Assembly: GCF_001314995.1 (NCBI RefSeq)
Contig: NZ_CP012938.1
Coordinates: 3,038,001-3,102,000 of the forward strand
Origin: Bacteroides ovatus
Lineage (GTDB): Bacteria > Bacteroidota > Bacteroidia > Bacteroidales > Bacteroidaceae
DNA: 64,000 nucleotides
Direction of reading: 5' to 3'
The position numbers and the translations under genes were made by a program. Positions 15,833 through 25,950 of this stretch are shown here, in pieces. How positions within the stretch are numbered: position 1 is the first letter of the stretch; each line of letters opens with the position of its first letter. The notes under the pieces were generated by a model. It was given only the letters and a program-made list of their open reading frames with translations. It ran no database searches and had not been told where the DNA came from.

Positions 15833-17878
15833 ATGCAACAAGAAGATGATTTGAGAGCACTCGCCAAAATAATGGAATTCGGAAGGGCAGTGAGCATTTT
15901 TCTTTTAGTGGTACACGTGTATGTGTATTGTTATCCGAGCATTACCAGTTGGAATTTAAATCTGGAAGTGATAGACAAGATAATTATGAACTTCAACAAT
16001 ACAACCGGTATTTTCAATTGCGTCTTATGGAGCAAACTGGCAGTTACCCTGCTGCTGGCTGTCTCGTGTCTGGGGACAAAAGGCGTCAAGGGCGAGAAGA
16101 TCACCCGGCATAAAATCTATGCAGCACTCTTCGCAGGATGCATCCTTTTCTTTCTCAACTGGTGGATATTGGATTTGAGCCTGCCCCATACGGCTGTCAC
16201 CACACTTTATGTCTTCACATTGGTTTCCGGTTATCTTTGCCTGCTGATGGCAGGATTATGGATGAGCCGTTTATACAGACACAACCTGATGGAAGATGTA
16301 TTCAATCTCGAAAACGAGTCTTTCCAACAGGAAACCCGGTTGATGGAAAATGAATACTCAGTCAACTTGCCGACAAAGTTTCAGTATCAGGGGAGGCTCA
16401 ATGACGGATGGATTAATGTGGTAAATCCCTTCCGCGCAACCATAGTTTTGGGGACGCCCGGTTCGGGAAAATCATACGCAGTGGTAAATAACTACATACG
16501 CCAGATGATTTCAAAGGGATATAGTTGCTATATCTATGATTACAAATTCGATGACCTGTCCGTAATCGCGTATAACACATTGTTAAACAATATGGATAAA
16601 TATAAGGTAAAGCCCAAATTCTATGTCATTAATTTCGATAACCCGCGTAAATCACATAGATGTAATCCTATCAATCCGGAGTTCATGACGGACATCTCGG
16701 ATGCATATGAAGCAAGCTACACAATCATGCTGAATTTGAACAAAACGTGGATTGAAAAACAGGGAGATTTTTTTGTGGAATCACCCATCATTCTTCTGGC
16801 GGCAATTATCTGGTATTTAAAGATTTACAAAAATGGCATCTATTGCACATTCCCTCATGCAGTGGAACTGCTGAACAAACCGTATTCAGATTTATTTACT
16901 ATATTAACCTCTTATCCGGAGCTGGAGAACTACCTTTCACCCTTTATGGACGCCTGGAAATCCGGAGCGCAGGACCAGCTCCAGGGACAGATTGCCAGTG
17001 CAAAAATCCCGCTCACCAGAATGATTTCTCCACAGCTTTACTGGGCAATGACAGGTAATGATTTTTCCTTAGATATTAACAACCCGAATGAGCCGAAACT
17101 GCTGTGCGTAGGCAATAATCCCGACCGGCAGAATATTTATTCGGCAGCCCTGGGATTGTACAACTCCCGCATTGTAAAGCTGATTAATAAAAAAGGACAA
17201 CTGAAAAGCACGGTAATCATTGACGAATTACCGACTATATATTTCAGGGGACTGGACAATCTGATTGCCACGGCACGAAGCAACAAGGTAGCAGTCTGTC
17301 TGGGCTTTCAGGATTTCAGCCAATTAAACCGCGATTATGGTGAAAAAGAATCCAAAGTGGTGCAAAACACTGTGGGCAATATTTTTAGTGGCCAGGTGGT
17401 CGGGGAAACCGCCAGGACACTTTCAGAGCGGTTCGGGAAAGTACTCCAGAAGCGGCAGTCCGTATCCATCAACCGTCAGGATGTGTCCACCTCTATCAAC
17501 ACGCAACTCGACTCTCTTATTCCTGCTTCCAAGATAGCAAACCTCTCGCAGGGGACCTTTGTCGGTGCCGTATCGGATAATTTCGGGGAGAAGATAGACC
17601 AGAAAATCTTTCATGCGGAGATCATCGTCGACCATGCAAAGGTCAGCGCGGAGGAGAAGGCATATAAGCCGATCCCTGTCATTAATGAATTCAGGGACAG
17701 GGAGGGAAACGACATCATGATGCAGCAGATAGGGCGGAACTATGACAGGATCAAGGCGGATGCGCAGGCAATCATCAACATGGAAATGGAACGCATTAAA
17801 AAAGACCCGGAACTCTGCAAACGACTGGGACTGGAGAATAAAGATGACCAAAAGAAGAAAAACGGGGAACAGGAATAA
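15833..17878 (+). CDS. mobC: MobC coupling protein (VirD4/TraG-type ATPase)
   Basis: A 681-residue type IV coupling protein that connects the relaxase-DNA complex to the mating channel. Four membrane helices are visible at about 17-34, 60-80, 95-112 and 122-145. A TraD/VirD4 ATPase domain follows, with Walker A GTPGSGKS at 207-214 and a Walker B region TVIIDELPT near 463. The C-terminus is a charged helical tail. The length is typical for the family. It is last in the mob operon and converges on rteB, with only about 80 bases between them. Confidence 0.93.
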   Translation: MQQEDDLRALAKIMEFGRAVSIFLLVVHVYVYCYPSITSWNLNLEVIDKIIMNFNNTTGIFNCVLWSKLAVTLLLAVSCLGTKGVKGEKITRHKIYAALFAGCILFFLNWWILDLSLPHTAVTTLYVFTLVSGYLCLLMAGLWMSRLYRHNLMEDVFNLENESFQQETRLMENEYSVNLPTKFQYQGRLNDGWINVVNPFRATIVLGTPGSGKSYAVVNNYIRQMISKGYSCYIYDYKFDDLSVIAYNTLLNNMDKYKVKPKFYVINFDNPRKSHRCNPINPEFMTDISDAYEASYTIMLNLNKTWIEKQGDFFVESPIILLAAIIWYLKIYKNGIYCTFPHAVELLNKPYSDLFTILTSYPELENYLSPFMDAWKSGAQDQLQGQIASAKIPLTRMISPQLYWAMTGNDFSLDINNPNEPKLLCVGNNPDRQNIYSAALGLYNSRIVKLINKKGQLKSTVIIDELPTIYFRGLDNLIATARSNKVAVCLGFQDFSQLNRDYGEKESKVVQNTVGNIFSGQVVGETARTLSERFGKVLQKRQSVSINRQDVSTSINTQLDSLIPASKIANLSQGTFVGAVSDNFGEKIDQKIFHAEIIVDHAKVSAEEKAYKPIPVINEFRDREGNDIMMQQIGRNYDRIKADAQAIINMEMERIKKDPELCKRLGLENKDDQKKKNGEQE

Positions 17879-17960
17879 ATGCGCATTCCCCCTCCATGAT
17901 TTTGAAAGATGAAACAGACCCCAGAAAACGAGGCCTGTCCTGTATATCATGTTCCCTTAT

Positions 17961-19241
17961 TCACACAATCCCGTATTTCTTCAGCTTGTAATACAGGGCA
18001 GTCCGGCTGATGCCGAGTATACGGGCGGCAAGGGTGCGGTTGTTGCCGGTCTGCCCAAGTATCCGAAGTATCTGCTGCTCCTCCTTTTCCGGACGGATAA
18101 TCATATTTCCCAATTTCACGTCCTGATCCAGATTCAGTTCCTGCGCGGATATCCGCCCCTCCCCGGCAAACACGACGGCACGCCGGACGGTATTCTTCAG
18201 CTCACGAATATTCCCTGGCCAGCCGTATTGTCGTAACACGGCAGCCGCTTCCCGGTCGAAGCCCTGAACCGATTTCCCGTATCTCGCGGAAAACTGCTTC
18301 AGAAAGAATTCAGCCAACGGAAGGATATCCTCCCCGCATTCGGAGAGCAGGGGAACCCGGATAGTGAACTCGTTCAGCCGGTGGTACAAATCCTCCCGAA
18401 AACTCCCTTCCGCTATAGCTTTCTCCAGATCCGCATTGGTGGCGGCGATAAGGCGGACGTCAAAGGGACGTTCCCTGACTGTCCCGACCGGCAAATAACG
18501 CTTCTCCTGCAGAACACGAAGCAGTTTCGTCTGATTCACGGGAGCAAGGTTACCGATTTCATCAAGGAACAACGTACCACCTTCGGCAGCCTGAAAAAGT
18601 CCCGCCTTGTCACTGTCCGCACCCGTAAACGCCCCCTTACAGTGTCCGAAGAACTCGGATCTGGCAAGATCATCGGAAACAGCACCGCAATCCACGGCAA
18701 CAAAAGGCTTGTGTCTGCGCAGGCTCCGCTCATGAATCTCAGCAGCAATATGTTCCTTACCCGTACCCGATGCTCCGCGAAGCAAGACGGACATGTCGGA
18801 ACGGGCCACAGGGCCTATCAGCCGGTACATTTCACGGGCCTTTTCACTTTCACCGCAGTAGAATTCTGTGCTGCCATGCTGCGAACGGCTGAGCTCTTTT
18901 TCTATGACTTCCCAAAGCCGGTCCGGTTGTACCGGCTTGCAAAGGTAATTGGAAGCCCCAAGCTGCATGGCTTCCACTGCATTCTCCACCTGACCGTAAC
19001 TGGTCATGATAAGGAACGGGATGGAATAATGTTTTCCTTTCATCCACTTCAGCAACTCCATACTGCTGCCGTCCGGCAGGCGTAGGTCTGCCAGGACAAG
19101 GTCGAACTCTTTAGCCTGAAGTTCCTTACGGGCTGCCGAGAGTGTAGCCACATGCCCGGTTGTCATACCCTTTTTCTTCAACCAGTTACTGATACTGCGG
19201 CTGAAGACAACATCATCCTCTATAATCAGTATATTTTTCAT
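17961..19241 (-). CDS. rteB: RteB-like sigma-54-type response regulator
   Basis: A 426-residue NtrC-class regulator. The receiver domain (1-115) has Asp9/Asp10 and phospho-acceptor Asp52 in VLADLRLPD. The AAA+ domain (about 130-365) has Walker A GASGTGKE (156-163) and the sigma-54 contact loop GAFTGA (203-208). A Fis-type helix-turn-helix follows (about 385-425, GNNRTLAARILGISRTALYYKL). It matches RteB of the CTnDOT family, which activates element transfer functions. It is encoded 4 bases after rteA and is presumably its phosphorylation target. Here the pair is not linked to tetQ within the window. Confidence 0.9.
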   Translation of the reverse strand: MKNILIIEDDVVFSRSISNWLKKKGMTTGHVATLSAARKELQAKEFDLVLADLRLPDGSSMELLKWMKGKHYSIPFLIMTSYGQVENAVEAMQLGASNYLCKPVQPDRLWEVIEKELSRSQHGSTEFYCGESEKAREMYRLIGPVARSDMSVLLRGASGTGKEHIAAEIHERSLRRHKPFVAVDCGAVSDDLARSEFFGHCKGAFTGADSDKAGLFQAAEGGTLFLDEIGNLAPVNQTKLLRVLQEKRYLPVGTVRERPFDVRLIAATNADLEKAIAEGSFREDLYHRLNEFTIRVPLLSECGEDILPLAEFFLKQFSARYGKSVQGFDREAAAVLRQYGWPGNIRELKNTVRRAVVFAGEGRISAQELNLDQDVKLGNMIIRPEKEEQQILRILGQTGNNRTLAARILGISRTALYYKLKKYGIV

Positions 19242-19245
19242 TTAC

Positions 19246-21618
19246 TTATTTTATATTCTTCTTTATATTTTCAGCACAGGTAGTTAGTTTCCCTGCTGCT
19301 TCCCCTATCTTATAGATACACCTTATCTGTTCTTCCGTCCAGAGTTCCGGATCGGACAGCACAACTGTTTGCAGTTCCTCTATCGGATAATCAAGGCGGA
19401 CACTTGTCCACAAGGGAAGGTTCTTGTGCAAGATCTCACGGACTGTCTGGCGGTCATCCTTTTCCAACGCCCCATGTAACCTGTCAAGGTCCTTGCGGCT
19501 TTCCGAGATAAAGACACCGAGCATCTCATCCTTATTGTCTTCTTCCGAAAGAATCAGAGAGAAATCCGGTTGCCATACCGTCCGTCTTGTCTTTCCGACA
19601 ATTCGGGAAACGGTTTCCAACAGGTCATTCATCAGGAAAGGCTTACGGACACATCCGGAAAATCCCCGGGAAAGGTACTCTTCTTCCGGATCCATATCGG
19701 CAGTCACGGCTATGACCGGAATTGTTCCAGCCCTTTCCATATTGGATGAACGCAACAACTCCAGCAACCCGAAACCGTCCATGTCAGGCATGCGGATATC
19801 CGTCAACAACGCGTCATAATCCTCATCCCGCAATTTTGCAACCACCTGCCGGAAATCGGTATAACAGTCACATTCAACCCGGTTTCGCCTGAACATCTCC
19901 CGTGTTACGGAAAGTTGTCTCGGGTCATCGTCAAGAAGGAGAATACGCAGTCCTTCCGTTTGATAATCAGACGGAAATTGTAACTCCTCCTTCAAGGAAC
20001 TACTGTCGGCAGGGTAAAGGGGCAGAGATACGGTAAAACAGCTGCCTTTCCCCGGGTGACTCTCCACCCCGATGGAACCGCCCAGCTGTGAAACAAGCCG
20101 GGAAACGATAGCAAGGCCAAGCCCGAAACCTGAAATGCCGCGGGCATTGTCAAGCCTTTCGAACGCATCGAATATCCGTTTCTGCTCCTCATCATTCATC
20201 CCCGCTCCCGTATCCTGCACTTTGATACACAGTTCTCCGCTACTGAATGTCGCTTCCAGCCGGACATATCCTTTCCCGGTAAATTTCAGGGCGTTGGAAA
20301 GCAGGTTGTTCACAATCTGCTGCAAATGTCCCTTGTCGCAACTGACAACAACGTTCAGACCGGAATACCGGGGAAACAGTTGCAATCCTTTCTTTTGGAC
20401 GAGCGGCATGTAATTGTTTGCAATCTCCCTGAACAGGGTTTCCAGACAAAAGACGGAGATATTCTCTCGTGCCTGCCCTGTATCAAGCAGATAGAAATTC
20501 ATCAGCGTGTCAACCAGAGAAAGCATATAGTCCGATGCATGCCGGATATTTTCAGCGTATTCCGCCTGTCCGGCCCTTTCCTTTTCATCGGGCAACAGTT
20601 CTGCCGTTGCTCTGATGGTGGCAAGGGGAGAACGCAGGTCATGGGCGATAGTCAGCATCATACACTTCCTGGATTGGAGAAGTTCCGTGTTTTCCCTGTT
20701 GGAAGCTTCCAACTGACGCCGGTATCGGTTCCGTCGATTCAACTCCCTATGTATGATAATATAAAGGAGAATAGTCAGCAATGAAATAAAGACGGCAAGG
20801 GTGGAAACCGTATAAAAGGACCGGTCTCGTGCCCAAAGGAACTGCATGTAACGTTCTTCAAGGCGCCGGTCCGTTTCCGATTCAAAATCCCTAATGATAC
20901 CGTACAATCTGCAGTTTAATGCCATATTATTATTGTACAGACGCTCCATTTGTGCCAACAACCTTTCACGCTCAGTCTCCTGCCTGCCGGTCAGTTCCCT
21001 GTTCAGAGAATACAGCATACCGGCAGTTGAAATCTGCCGGTCCATTTCCGCTGGATGCAGCCGTTCCCGTTTTTCTTTCTGTTCCAAATAAACGGATTTT
21101 CTCTTCTTGCGTTTGAGGAAGGACCAGAAACTTTTCTTCGGAATTTCCTCTTTTACTCCAACAAGCGTTCTGTCATCGCGGGCACGGGATGCAATCATCG
21201 GAATTTTCCGGTTTATGATTTCACCAACCGAACGAAAACGACTGAACGTATGCATAACCGTGTCAAGCAACTGCCCCTTTCTCTCCAAAAGCAGGCACAG
21301 CGAATCTATACGCACCCGTTGTTCAGATGTATGAACATATTGCTTCAAGGACTGTAATGTGCCGCATACTTCATCTCTCCTTTTCTGGTAAGTACTCCGA
21401 TCGTTCTCGTCCCACACACTGACCGTCTCTCCATAAGTAGCAAGATCCAACAGACCGGCGTAGGCTTCGCCGGTCAGATGCCAGAAATGAAGAAGTTCCT
21501 GTTCATCCTGTTGAAGCATAATACGCTTTGTCTGTTCTTTGCGGAAAAAATAAATGGTAAAAGTGAGCAGGGCAATCAGAGTGATATATCCTACAAATAT
21601 TTTAAATCTCAGCCACAT
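19246..21618 (-). CDS. rteA: RteA-like hybrid sensor kinase with receiver and HPt-like domain
   Basis: A 790-residue membrane sensor with transmembrane segments at about 4-24 and 267-289 enclosing a helical periplasmic domain of about 240 residues. A HisKA domain carries His326 (TIAHDLRSPLAT), followed by an HATPase domain (N-box NNLLSNALKF near 437-446, DTGAGM, GFGLGL). A receiver domain has Asp607 (LLTDIRMPDMDG), and a C-terminal helical domain with His731 (REILHKNLPLW) resembles a phosphotransfer domain. This gives a His-Asp-His-Asp relay ending at RteB. The ATG at 21618 is kept because it begins the first membrane segment. Confidence 0.88.
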   Translation of the reverse strand: MWLRFKIFVGYITLIALLTFTIYFFRKEQTKRIMLQQDEQELLHFWHLTGEAYAGLLDLATYGETVSVWDENDRSTYQKRRDEVCGTLQSLKQYVHTSEQRVRIDSLCLLLERKGQLLDTVMHTFSRFRSVGEIINRKIPMIASRARDDRTLVGVKEEIPKKSFWSFLKRKKRKSVYLEQKEKRERLHPAEMDRQISTAGMLYSLNRELTGRQETERERLLAQMERLYNNNMALNCRLYGIIRDFESETDRRLEERYMQFLWARDRSFYTVSTLAVFISLLTILLYIIIHRELNRRNRYRRQLEASNRENTELLQSRKCMMLTIAHDLRSPLATIRATAELLPDEKERAGQAEYAENIRHASDYMLSLVDTLMNFYLLDTGQARENISVFCLETLFREIANNYMPLVQKKGLQLFPRYSGLNVVVSCDKGHLQQIVNNLLSNALKFTGKGYVRLEATFSSGELCIKVQDTGAGMNDEEQKRIFDAFERLDNARGISGFGLGLAIVSRLVSQLGGSIGVESHPGKGSCFTVSLPLYPADSSSLKEELQFPSDYQTEGLRILLLDDDPRQLSVTREMFRRNRVECDCYTDFRQVVAKLRDEDYDALLTDIRMPDMDGFGLLELLRSSNMERAGTIPVIAVTADMDPEEEYLSRGFSGCVRKPFLMNDLLETVSRIVGKTRRTVWQPDFSLILSEEDNKDEMLGVFISESRKDLDRLHGALEKDDRQTVREILHKNLPLWTSVRLDYPIEELQTVVLSDPELWTEEQIRCIYKIGEAAGKLTTCAENIKKNIK

Positions 21619-22032
21619 GATTCGTTTTGTTTTTCTTTCTCCTTTCCTTCTCCTGTTCTACCGACTCAGGAAAAGGAAAGGCAGATAATACCGCTGAACA
21701 TATCAGGCGCTCATTACCCGCCCATCAATTATACCATTATAATCATTCTGCTTCTAATAATCTATAATAGCATACACAAAAGTTGTCACTACAGCCTGTT
21801 TTTTTCATATAATATCCTAAACTTTCGTTTGTTTACAGGACACAATAAAAATATCACATGACAGTGGAATGACCATGGTCACGTTAGCTTGTTCACCAAC
21901 ATCAAAATTTATATTGTTCCTTTTTACAAAACACAATTATCGGCGGACAACCAAGCTGTAGTCTAGTTATCCTGACAAATAACCCTACAATCAACAAGGA
22001 ACTTGCCGGATCAAAACGGAAGTGTTCCAGCC
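21619..22032. other. AT-rich junction between conjugation module and glycan genes
   Basis: About 410 bases without a credible gene. It must hold the rteA promoter (leftward), but no clear TAnnTTTG element is seen. A perfect 12-bp palindrome TGACCATGGTCA lies at 21870-21881. No tRNA gene, integrase gene or convincing attachment-site repeat is visible. It is the only candidate inside the window for an element boundary. Confidence 0.5.
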
Positions 22033-23007
22033 CTACGCTCCTCCATCTATTGTAATTATATTACCGTCCATATCATATTCCAGTTCCGTTACTTTCAGAC
22101 TACGAAGCCAGGTTTTCCCACCCGAAGGCACACAATCATGATGAAATAAATACCATTTGTTCTGATATTCAATAATGGCATGATGAGTGGTCCAGCCTAC
22201 CACTGGCGTAAGGATCACACCTCTGTAAGTGAACGGCCCGTAGGGATTGTCACCCACAGCATAGCACAAACGATGTGTATCTCCCGTAGAATAGGAAAAA
22301 TAATATTTCCCCTTATATTTGTGCATCCAGGACGCCTCAAAGAAACGACGTCCATTATCCCCCTGGGTTAATGGACGACCTTCTTCATCCAGAATCACAA
22401 CCGGACGGGGCTTCTCTGCAAATTCCAGCATGTCTCGGCTTAGCCTGGCCACCCGTGCGGGAATGGCTGGTTCGTTGTCAGCCGGAAACGCGGCACTCTC
22501 CACAGCCTTGTTATTATGATAACGTTGTAGTTGCCCGCCCCAAAGGCCACCAAAATACATATAGTAATTTCCATCACCGTCATCCAATATGGCGGGATCA
22601 ATACTGTAACTCCCTCTGATAGGATCAGATTGCGGAATAAACGGACCTTCCGGTTTGTCACTAACTGCCACACCAATATGAAAAATGTCGTTTTTATCCT
22701 TCAGTGGAAAATACATGTAATACTTTCCATCCTTCTCAGCCACATCACAATCCCATAACTGGCGGCCTGCCCAGGGAATATCCTCTACCTGCAGGACAAT
22801 GCCGTGGTCAGTGACTTCTCCATGCATTATGTTGTCAGTAGAGAAGACATGGTAATCTTTCATATTAAAGTGATCGCCATTATCGTTCTCCTCTACGCCG
22901 CTTTCCCAATCGTGGCTGGGATAGATGTAAACCCTACCATTAAAGACATGTACGGCCGGATCTGCCATATAATCACCCGGAACCAGGTATCTCATTTCTT
23001 TTTTCAT
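22033..23007 (-). CDS. GH43 (subfamily 1-like) beta-xylosidase/arabinofuranosidase, cytoplasmic
   Basis: A 324-residue single-domain five-bladed beta-propeller hydrolase without a signal peptide, so likely cytoplasmic. The GH43 catalytic triad is visible: Asp16 (MADPAVH) as base, Asp137 (YSIDPAILDD) as pKa modulator and Glu224 (FFEASWMH) as acid. The sequence resembles GH43 subfamily 1 enzymes that release xylose (sometimes arabinose) from imported xylo-oligosaccharides. It is last in the symporter-GH10-GH43 operon, 33 bases after GH10, which supports processing of xylan fragments after uptake. Subfamily call is from memory; the family call is firm. Confidence 0.88.
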   Translation of the reverse strand: MKKEMRYLVPGDYMADPAVHVFNGRVYIYPSHDWESGVEENDNGDHFNMKDYHVFSTDNIMHGEVTDHGIVLQVEDIPWAGRQLWDCDVAEKDGKYYMYFPLKDKNDIFHIGVAVSDKPEGPFIPQSDPIRGSYSIDPAILDDGDGNYYMYFGGLWGGQLQRYHNNKAVESAAFPADNEPAIPARVARLSRDMLEFAEKPRPVVILDEEGRPLTQGDNGRRFFEASWMHKYKGKYYFSYSTGDTHRLCYAVGDNPYGPFTYRGVILTPVVGWTTHHAIIEYQNKWYLFHHDCVPSGGKTWLRSLKVTELEYDMDGNIITIDGGA

Positions 23008-23040
23008 ATTTAGTCTATATTGCAGATTAAACAGATCATT

Positions 23041-24159
23041 TTATTTTTTATCAAAGAGCAGTTCTTTCACAAACGGTTTCGGTTCATAGTTACGATCAAA
23101 AAGAAGCGGATAATCATGTCGACCACATACCGGAAAGTTGTTTTTCCATGAGTCTTCGTCTGTTACTCCCCATACTGTCACTCTGGATACGAAATTCGAA
23201 TGTTTCACAAAAAGGTCAAGGAACATTTTCATACGAAAATTCCATGCCTGAGATACCGAATCGGGTAATCCCACTGGATAGGGATTCAATTCTTTTCGAT
23301 ATGCAGCCGTATCCGATACATTGGCCGTCATGCTGATAGTAGGCAGAGCGCTCATGTCCCATTCCGTAACCATCACCTTCACACCGGCTTCGGCAAAAAC
23401 CTGCATACTTTCTTCAAACTCTTTTATATCAGGATAATCCATGCCGATATGCCCCTGCATACCTATGGCATCAATACGCAGTCCTTTTGTTTTCAAGGAA
23501 TGTACCAGTTCTACCACTGTATTTCTGCGACCCGCTACATGCATATTATAATCATTATAATAGAGTTCGGCATCCGGATCAGCCTCATGCGCATAACGGA
23601 ATGCCAACGGGATAAATTCCTTACCCAATATCTCATAAAACTTACTCTTGCGGTAAGAACCGTCTTCCACAATAGCCTCATTCACGACATCCCACCCTTT
23701 AATCCGTCCTTTATAACGGCTTACAATTGTCGTAATATGGGCTTTCATACGCTGCTTCAATATTTCGGGAGTGACATTATTGCCCGCATCGTCCACACAA
23801 AACCAGGGTGCAAGCTGTGAGTGCCAAATGAGGCAATGCCCGATAACAGCCATTCCGTTCTTTTCACCAAATTCCACAAATTTGTCAGCCTGAGTAAAAT
23901 CATATCGATTCTCTTCGGGGTGAATCACTTCACATTTCATACAGTTCTCCGCTACCACCGAATTGAAGTGGGTACGGACAATCTGTAAAGCGGCTGTATC
24001 CCTCCCAATAATCTGGGCGGTATTCAGGGCTGTTCCAATCAGAAAGCGGTCACCGAAGAGAGACCTCAGTGTAGTTTCCTGATGGTCATTTCCTCCTGCC
24101 GTACTGCAAGAAGTCAGCATAGTGATCATCAGCAGTACCAAAATCATTTTTTGTTTCAT
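23041..24159 (-). CDS. GH10 endo-beta-1,4-xylanase lipoprotein
   Basis: A 372-residue enzyme with a lipoprotein signal (MLTSC, lipidated Cys18) and a complete GH10 barrel. The acid/base is Glu161 in [12 protein letters not shown] and the nucleophile Glu266 in [12 protein letters not shown]. Other GH10 landmarks are the early HCLIWHSQ motif near 108-115 and YYNDYNMH near 200-207. It would cut the xylan backbone into oligosaccharides from a membrane-anchored position. It lies 19 bases after the symporter stop and 33 before GH43, forming one operon. No carbohydrate-binding module is present. Confidence 0.95.
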   Translation of the reverse strand: MKQKMILVLLMITMLTSCSTAGGNDHQETTLRSLFGDRFLIGTALNTAQIIGRDTAALQIVRTHFNSVVAENCMKCEVIHPEENRYDFTQADKFVEFGEKNGMAVIGHCLIWHSQLAPWFCVDDAGNNVTPEILKQRMKAHITTIVSRYKGRIKGWDVVNEAIVEDGSYRKSKFYEILGKEFIPLAFRYAHEADPDAELYYNDYNMHVAGRRNTVVELVHSLKTKGLRIDAIGMQGHIGMDYPDIKEFEESMQVFAEAGVKVMVTEWDMSALPTISMTANVSDTAAYRKELNPYPVGLPDSVSQAWNFRMKMFLDLFVKHSNFVSRVTVWGVTDEDSWKNNFPVCGRHDYPLLFDRNYEPKPFVKELLFDKK

Positions 24160-24178
24160 ATCAGTTACTATTCTATTT

Positions 24179-25573
24179 TTAAATTTTCGTTCTTGTCTCT
24201 ATTTCTTTATTGATACGTTCAACAGTCATATCGTCCAGTTCATATTTCGAAATGATGAACATGGCCAGCAAAAGCAGCAAAGCGGGAATTACGGCTACCA
24301 ACCATAAAATACCCTGTTCGGCAAAAGCGGACTGGCTGACGGTATTCTTCTGGTCGAAACCTACATAAGCCAACACCAAACCGGGTACTACACCGCCAAG
24401 GGCCATACCCGCCTTATAGAAAATACCCGTCAATGCGTTCACAATGCCCGAAATGCGTTTACCCGTGGTATATTCACCATACGAAATGACTTCAGGAACC
24501 AATGCCCACATATAACCTGTAGCTACGATGACACCTGTAGATTTGACAAACTGAGCCACATAAACCAGCCATATCTGATTTTTCAATGATGGTATCATCG
24601 AAATGACGTAGAGTAACGCCATTCCAATAATAGCCACCGACAAAAACACAGAAAACATAGCACGTTTTCCTATCCTGCGTTTGATCCACGGTACCAAAGG
24701 CATGAATATAAAGGCCGGAATGGAACCAAGAGCCATGAAATTGGCCATCTGGTCGCTCGTTCCGTGTACATTATATAACATATAATAGGATCCTGCCGAA
24801 TTTCCCACAGCCATCATAGCGAAAGCCGTGATAAAGAAAAAGGCCAGAATACGTAGCGGGCGATTACGACGAAACTCTGTCCAAAGATCGGACACCTGCA
24901 CATTCTCCGTTTCTTTCGCATCCATTACCACCCGCTCTTTACATTGTGTGAAACAGAAAACCAGCAGCAACAATCCTACAATACCGTAAATAGTCATTGT
25001 GGCAAACCATGCATCGGCACTAGCTGCTGTATTCGTCAGTCCGTCAGGTGATAAACAGGCCACCAGTTTAGGAATACCGTAAGCCACAGCCAATCCTCCG
25101 GTGTTAGCCAAAAACATACGCACACTGGTCAGTGTCGTGATCTCGTTCGTATCACGGGTCAGTGAGGCATTTAAGGCTCCATAAGGCACATTTATTAAAG
25201 TATAGAGCATCGACAACCCCACATAAGTAATATAGGCATAAACCAGACTACCCGAAAATCCATTCCAGAAGCAAAGAATGGCAAATCCGGTAAGAGGAAT
25301 ACCTGCAAGCACCAAATAAGCACGATATTTACCCAGGCGTGGATTATGTTTATCAACAAAAGTACCGACCAGCGGATCCCAAATTACGTCCACTATTCGG
25401 ACAATGAGAAACATTACAGCTACCGTTTCGGGCTTAAGGCCGTAGACGTTGGTATAAAACAATAGCAGATACATGCATACTGTCTGATAAATCAGATTTT
25501 GTGCCAAGTCACCTGAGCCGAAACCTATTCGCTGAAGCCAGGAGAGTTTATGAAAATCCTTTATTTTATCCAT
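24179..25573 (-). CDS. GPH-family (MFS) oligosaccharide:cation symporter
   Basis: A 464-residue protein with about twelve membrane helices. It carries the glycoside-pentoside-hexuronide symporter signature: [12 protein letters not shown] at the N-terminus and [19 protein letters not shown] around residues 66-84. It is the inner-membrane importer expected for xylo-oligosaccharides or xylosides, encoded first in an operon with GH10 and GH43. Substrate is inferred only from neighbours. The ATG at 25573 gives the normal short cytoplasmic N-terminus. Confidence 0.9.
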   Translation of the reverse strand: MDKIKDFHKLSWLQRIGFGSGDLAQNLIYQTVCMYLLLFYTNVYGLKPETVAVMFLIVRIVDVIWDPLVGTFVDKHNPRLGKYRAYLVLAGIPLTGFAILCFWNGFSGSLVYAYITYVGLSMLYTLINVPYGALNASLTRDTNEITTLTSVRMFLANTGGLAVAYGIPKLVACLSPDGLTNTAASADAWFATMTIYGIVGLLLLVFCFTQCKERVVMDAKETENVQVSDLWTEFRRNRPLRILAFFFITAFAMMAVGNSAGSYYMLYNVHGTSDQMANFMALGSIPAFIFMPLVPWIKRRIGKRAMFSVFLSVAIIGMALLYVISMIPSLKNQIWLVYVAQFVKSTGVIVATGYMWALVPEVISYGEYTTGKRISGIVNALTGIFYKAGMALGGVVPGLVLAYVGFDQKNTVSQSAFAEQGILWLVAVIPALLLLLAMFIISKYELDDMTVERINKEIETRTKI

Positions 25574-25950
25574 TATAACATAAAAAATTAGATTTTGTTA
25601 AATTTTACTCAACAATAATTCTATAATTGTCAGTTTCTCATCTACCCAAAAACGATATCAATTCACTGTTTCTACAGAACTTTCTATTATAAAAATCCTT
25701 TCTACCATTTTTTGAATAAATCTGTTATCTTAACTTTCATATATGTTAACCACTACTTGAATGGCATATCCATAATTGTTAAAATTTCACTAGCCACAAA
25801 TATTTTGAAGCAAAGAATCTACCATAATTGTAAATATCCCGGATTCCACACCGTGTTTCTCTACACGATTATAGTAAGTTTATCGTTGTATCCTACCTCA
25901 GATATGTCAAGTTCTTCACATCGGGAATCCCCGGTAAGGAAAATCATGCC
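25574..25950. other. Upstream region of the symporter-GH10-GH43 operon
   Basis: About 380 bases of AT-rich sequence between two leftward genes. It contains three copies of ATAATTGT on the plus strand (25623-25630, 25772-25779, 25824-25831). No consensus -7 element or hairpin terminator is convincing. It probably carries the operon promoter and the repeated motif may be a regulator site. Confidence 0.45.

Noticed and set aside
21619..22032. Element end or tRNA integration site
   Set aside because: No tRNA, no direct repeat matched elsewhere in the window and no integrase; kept only as an untested possibility.
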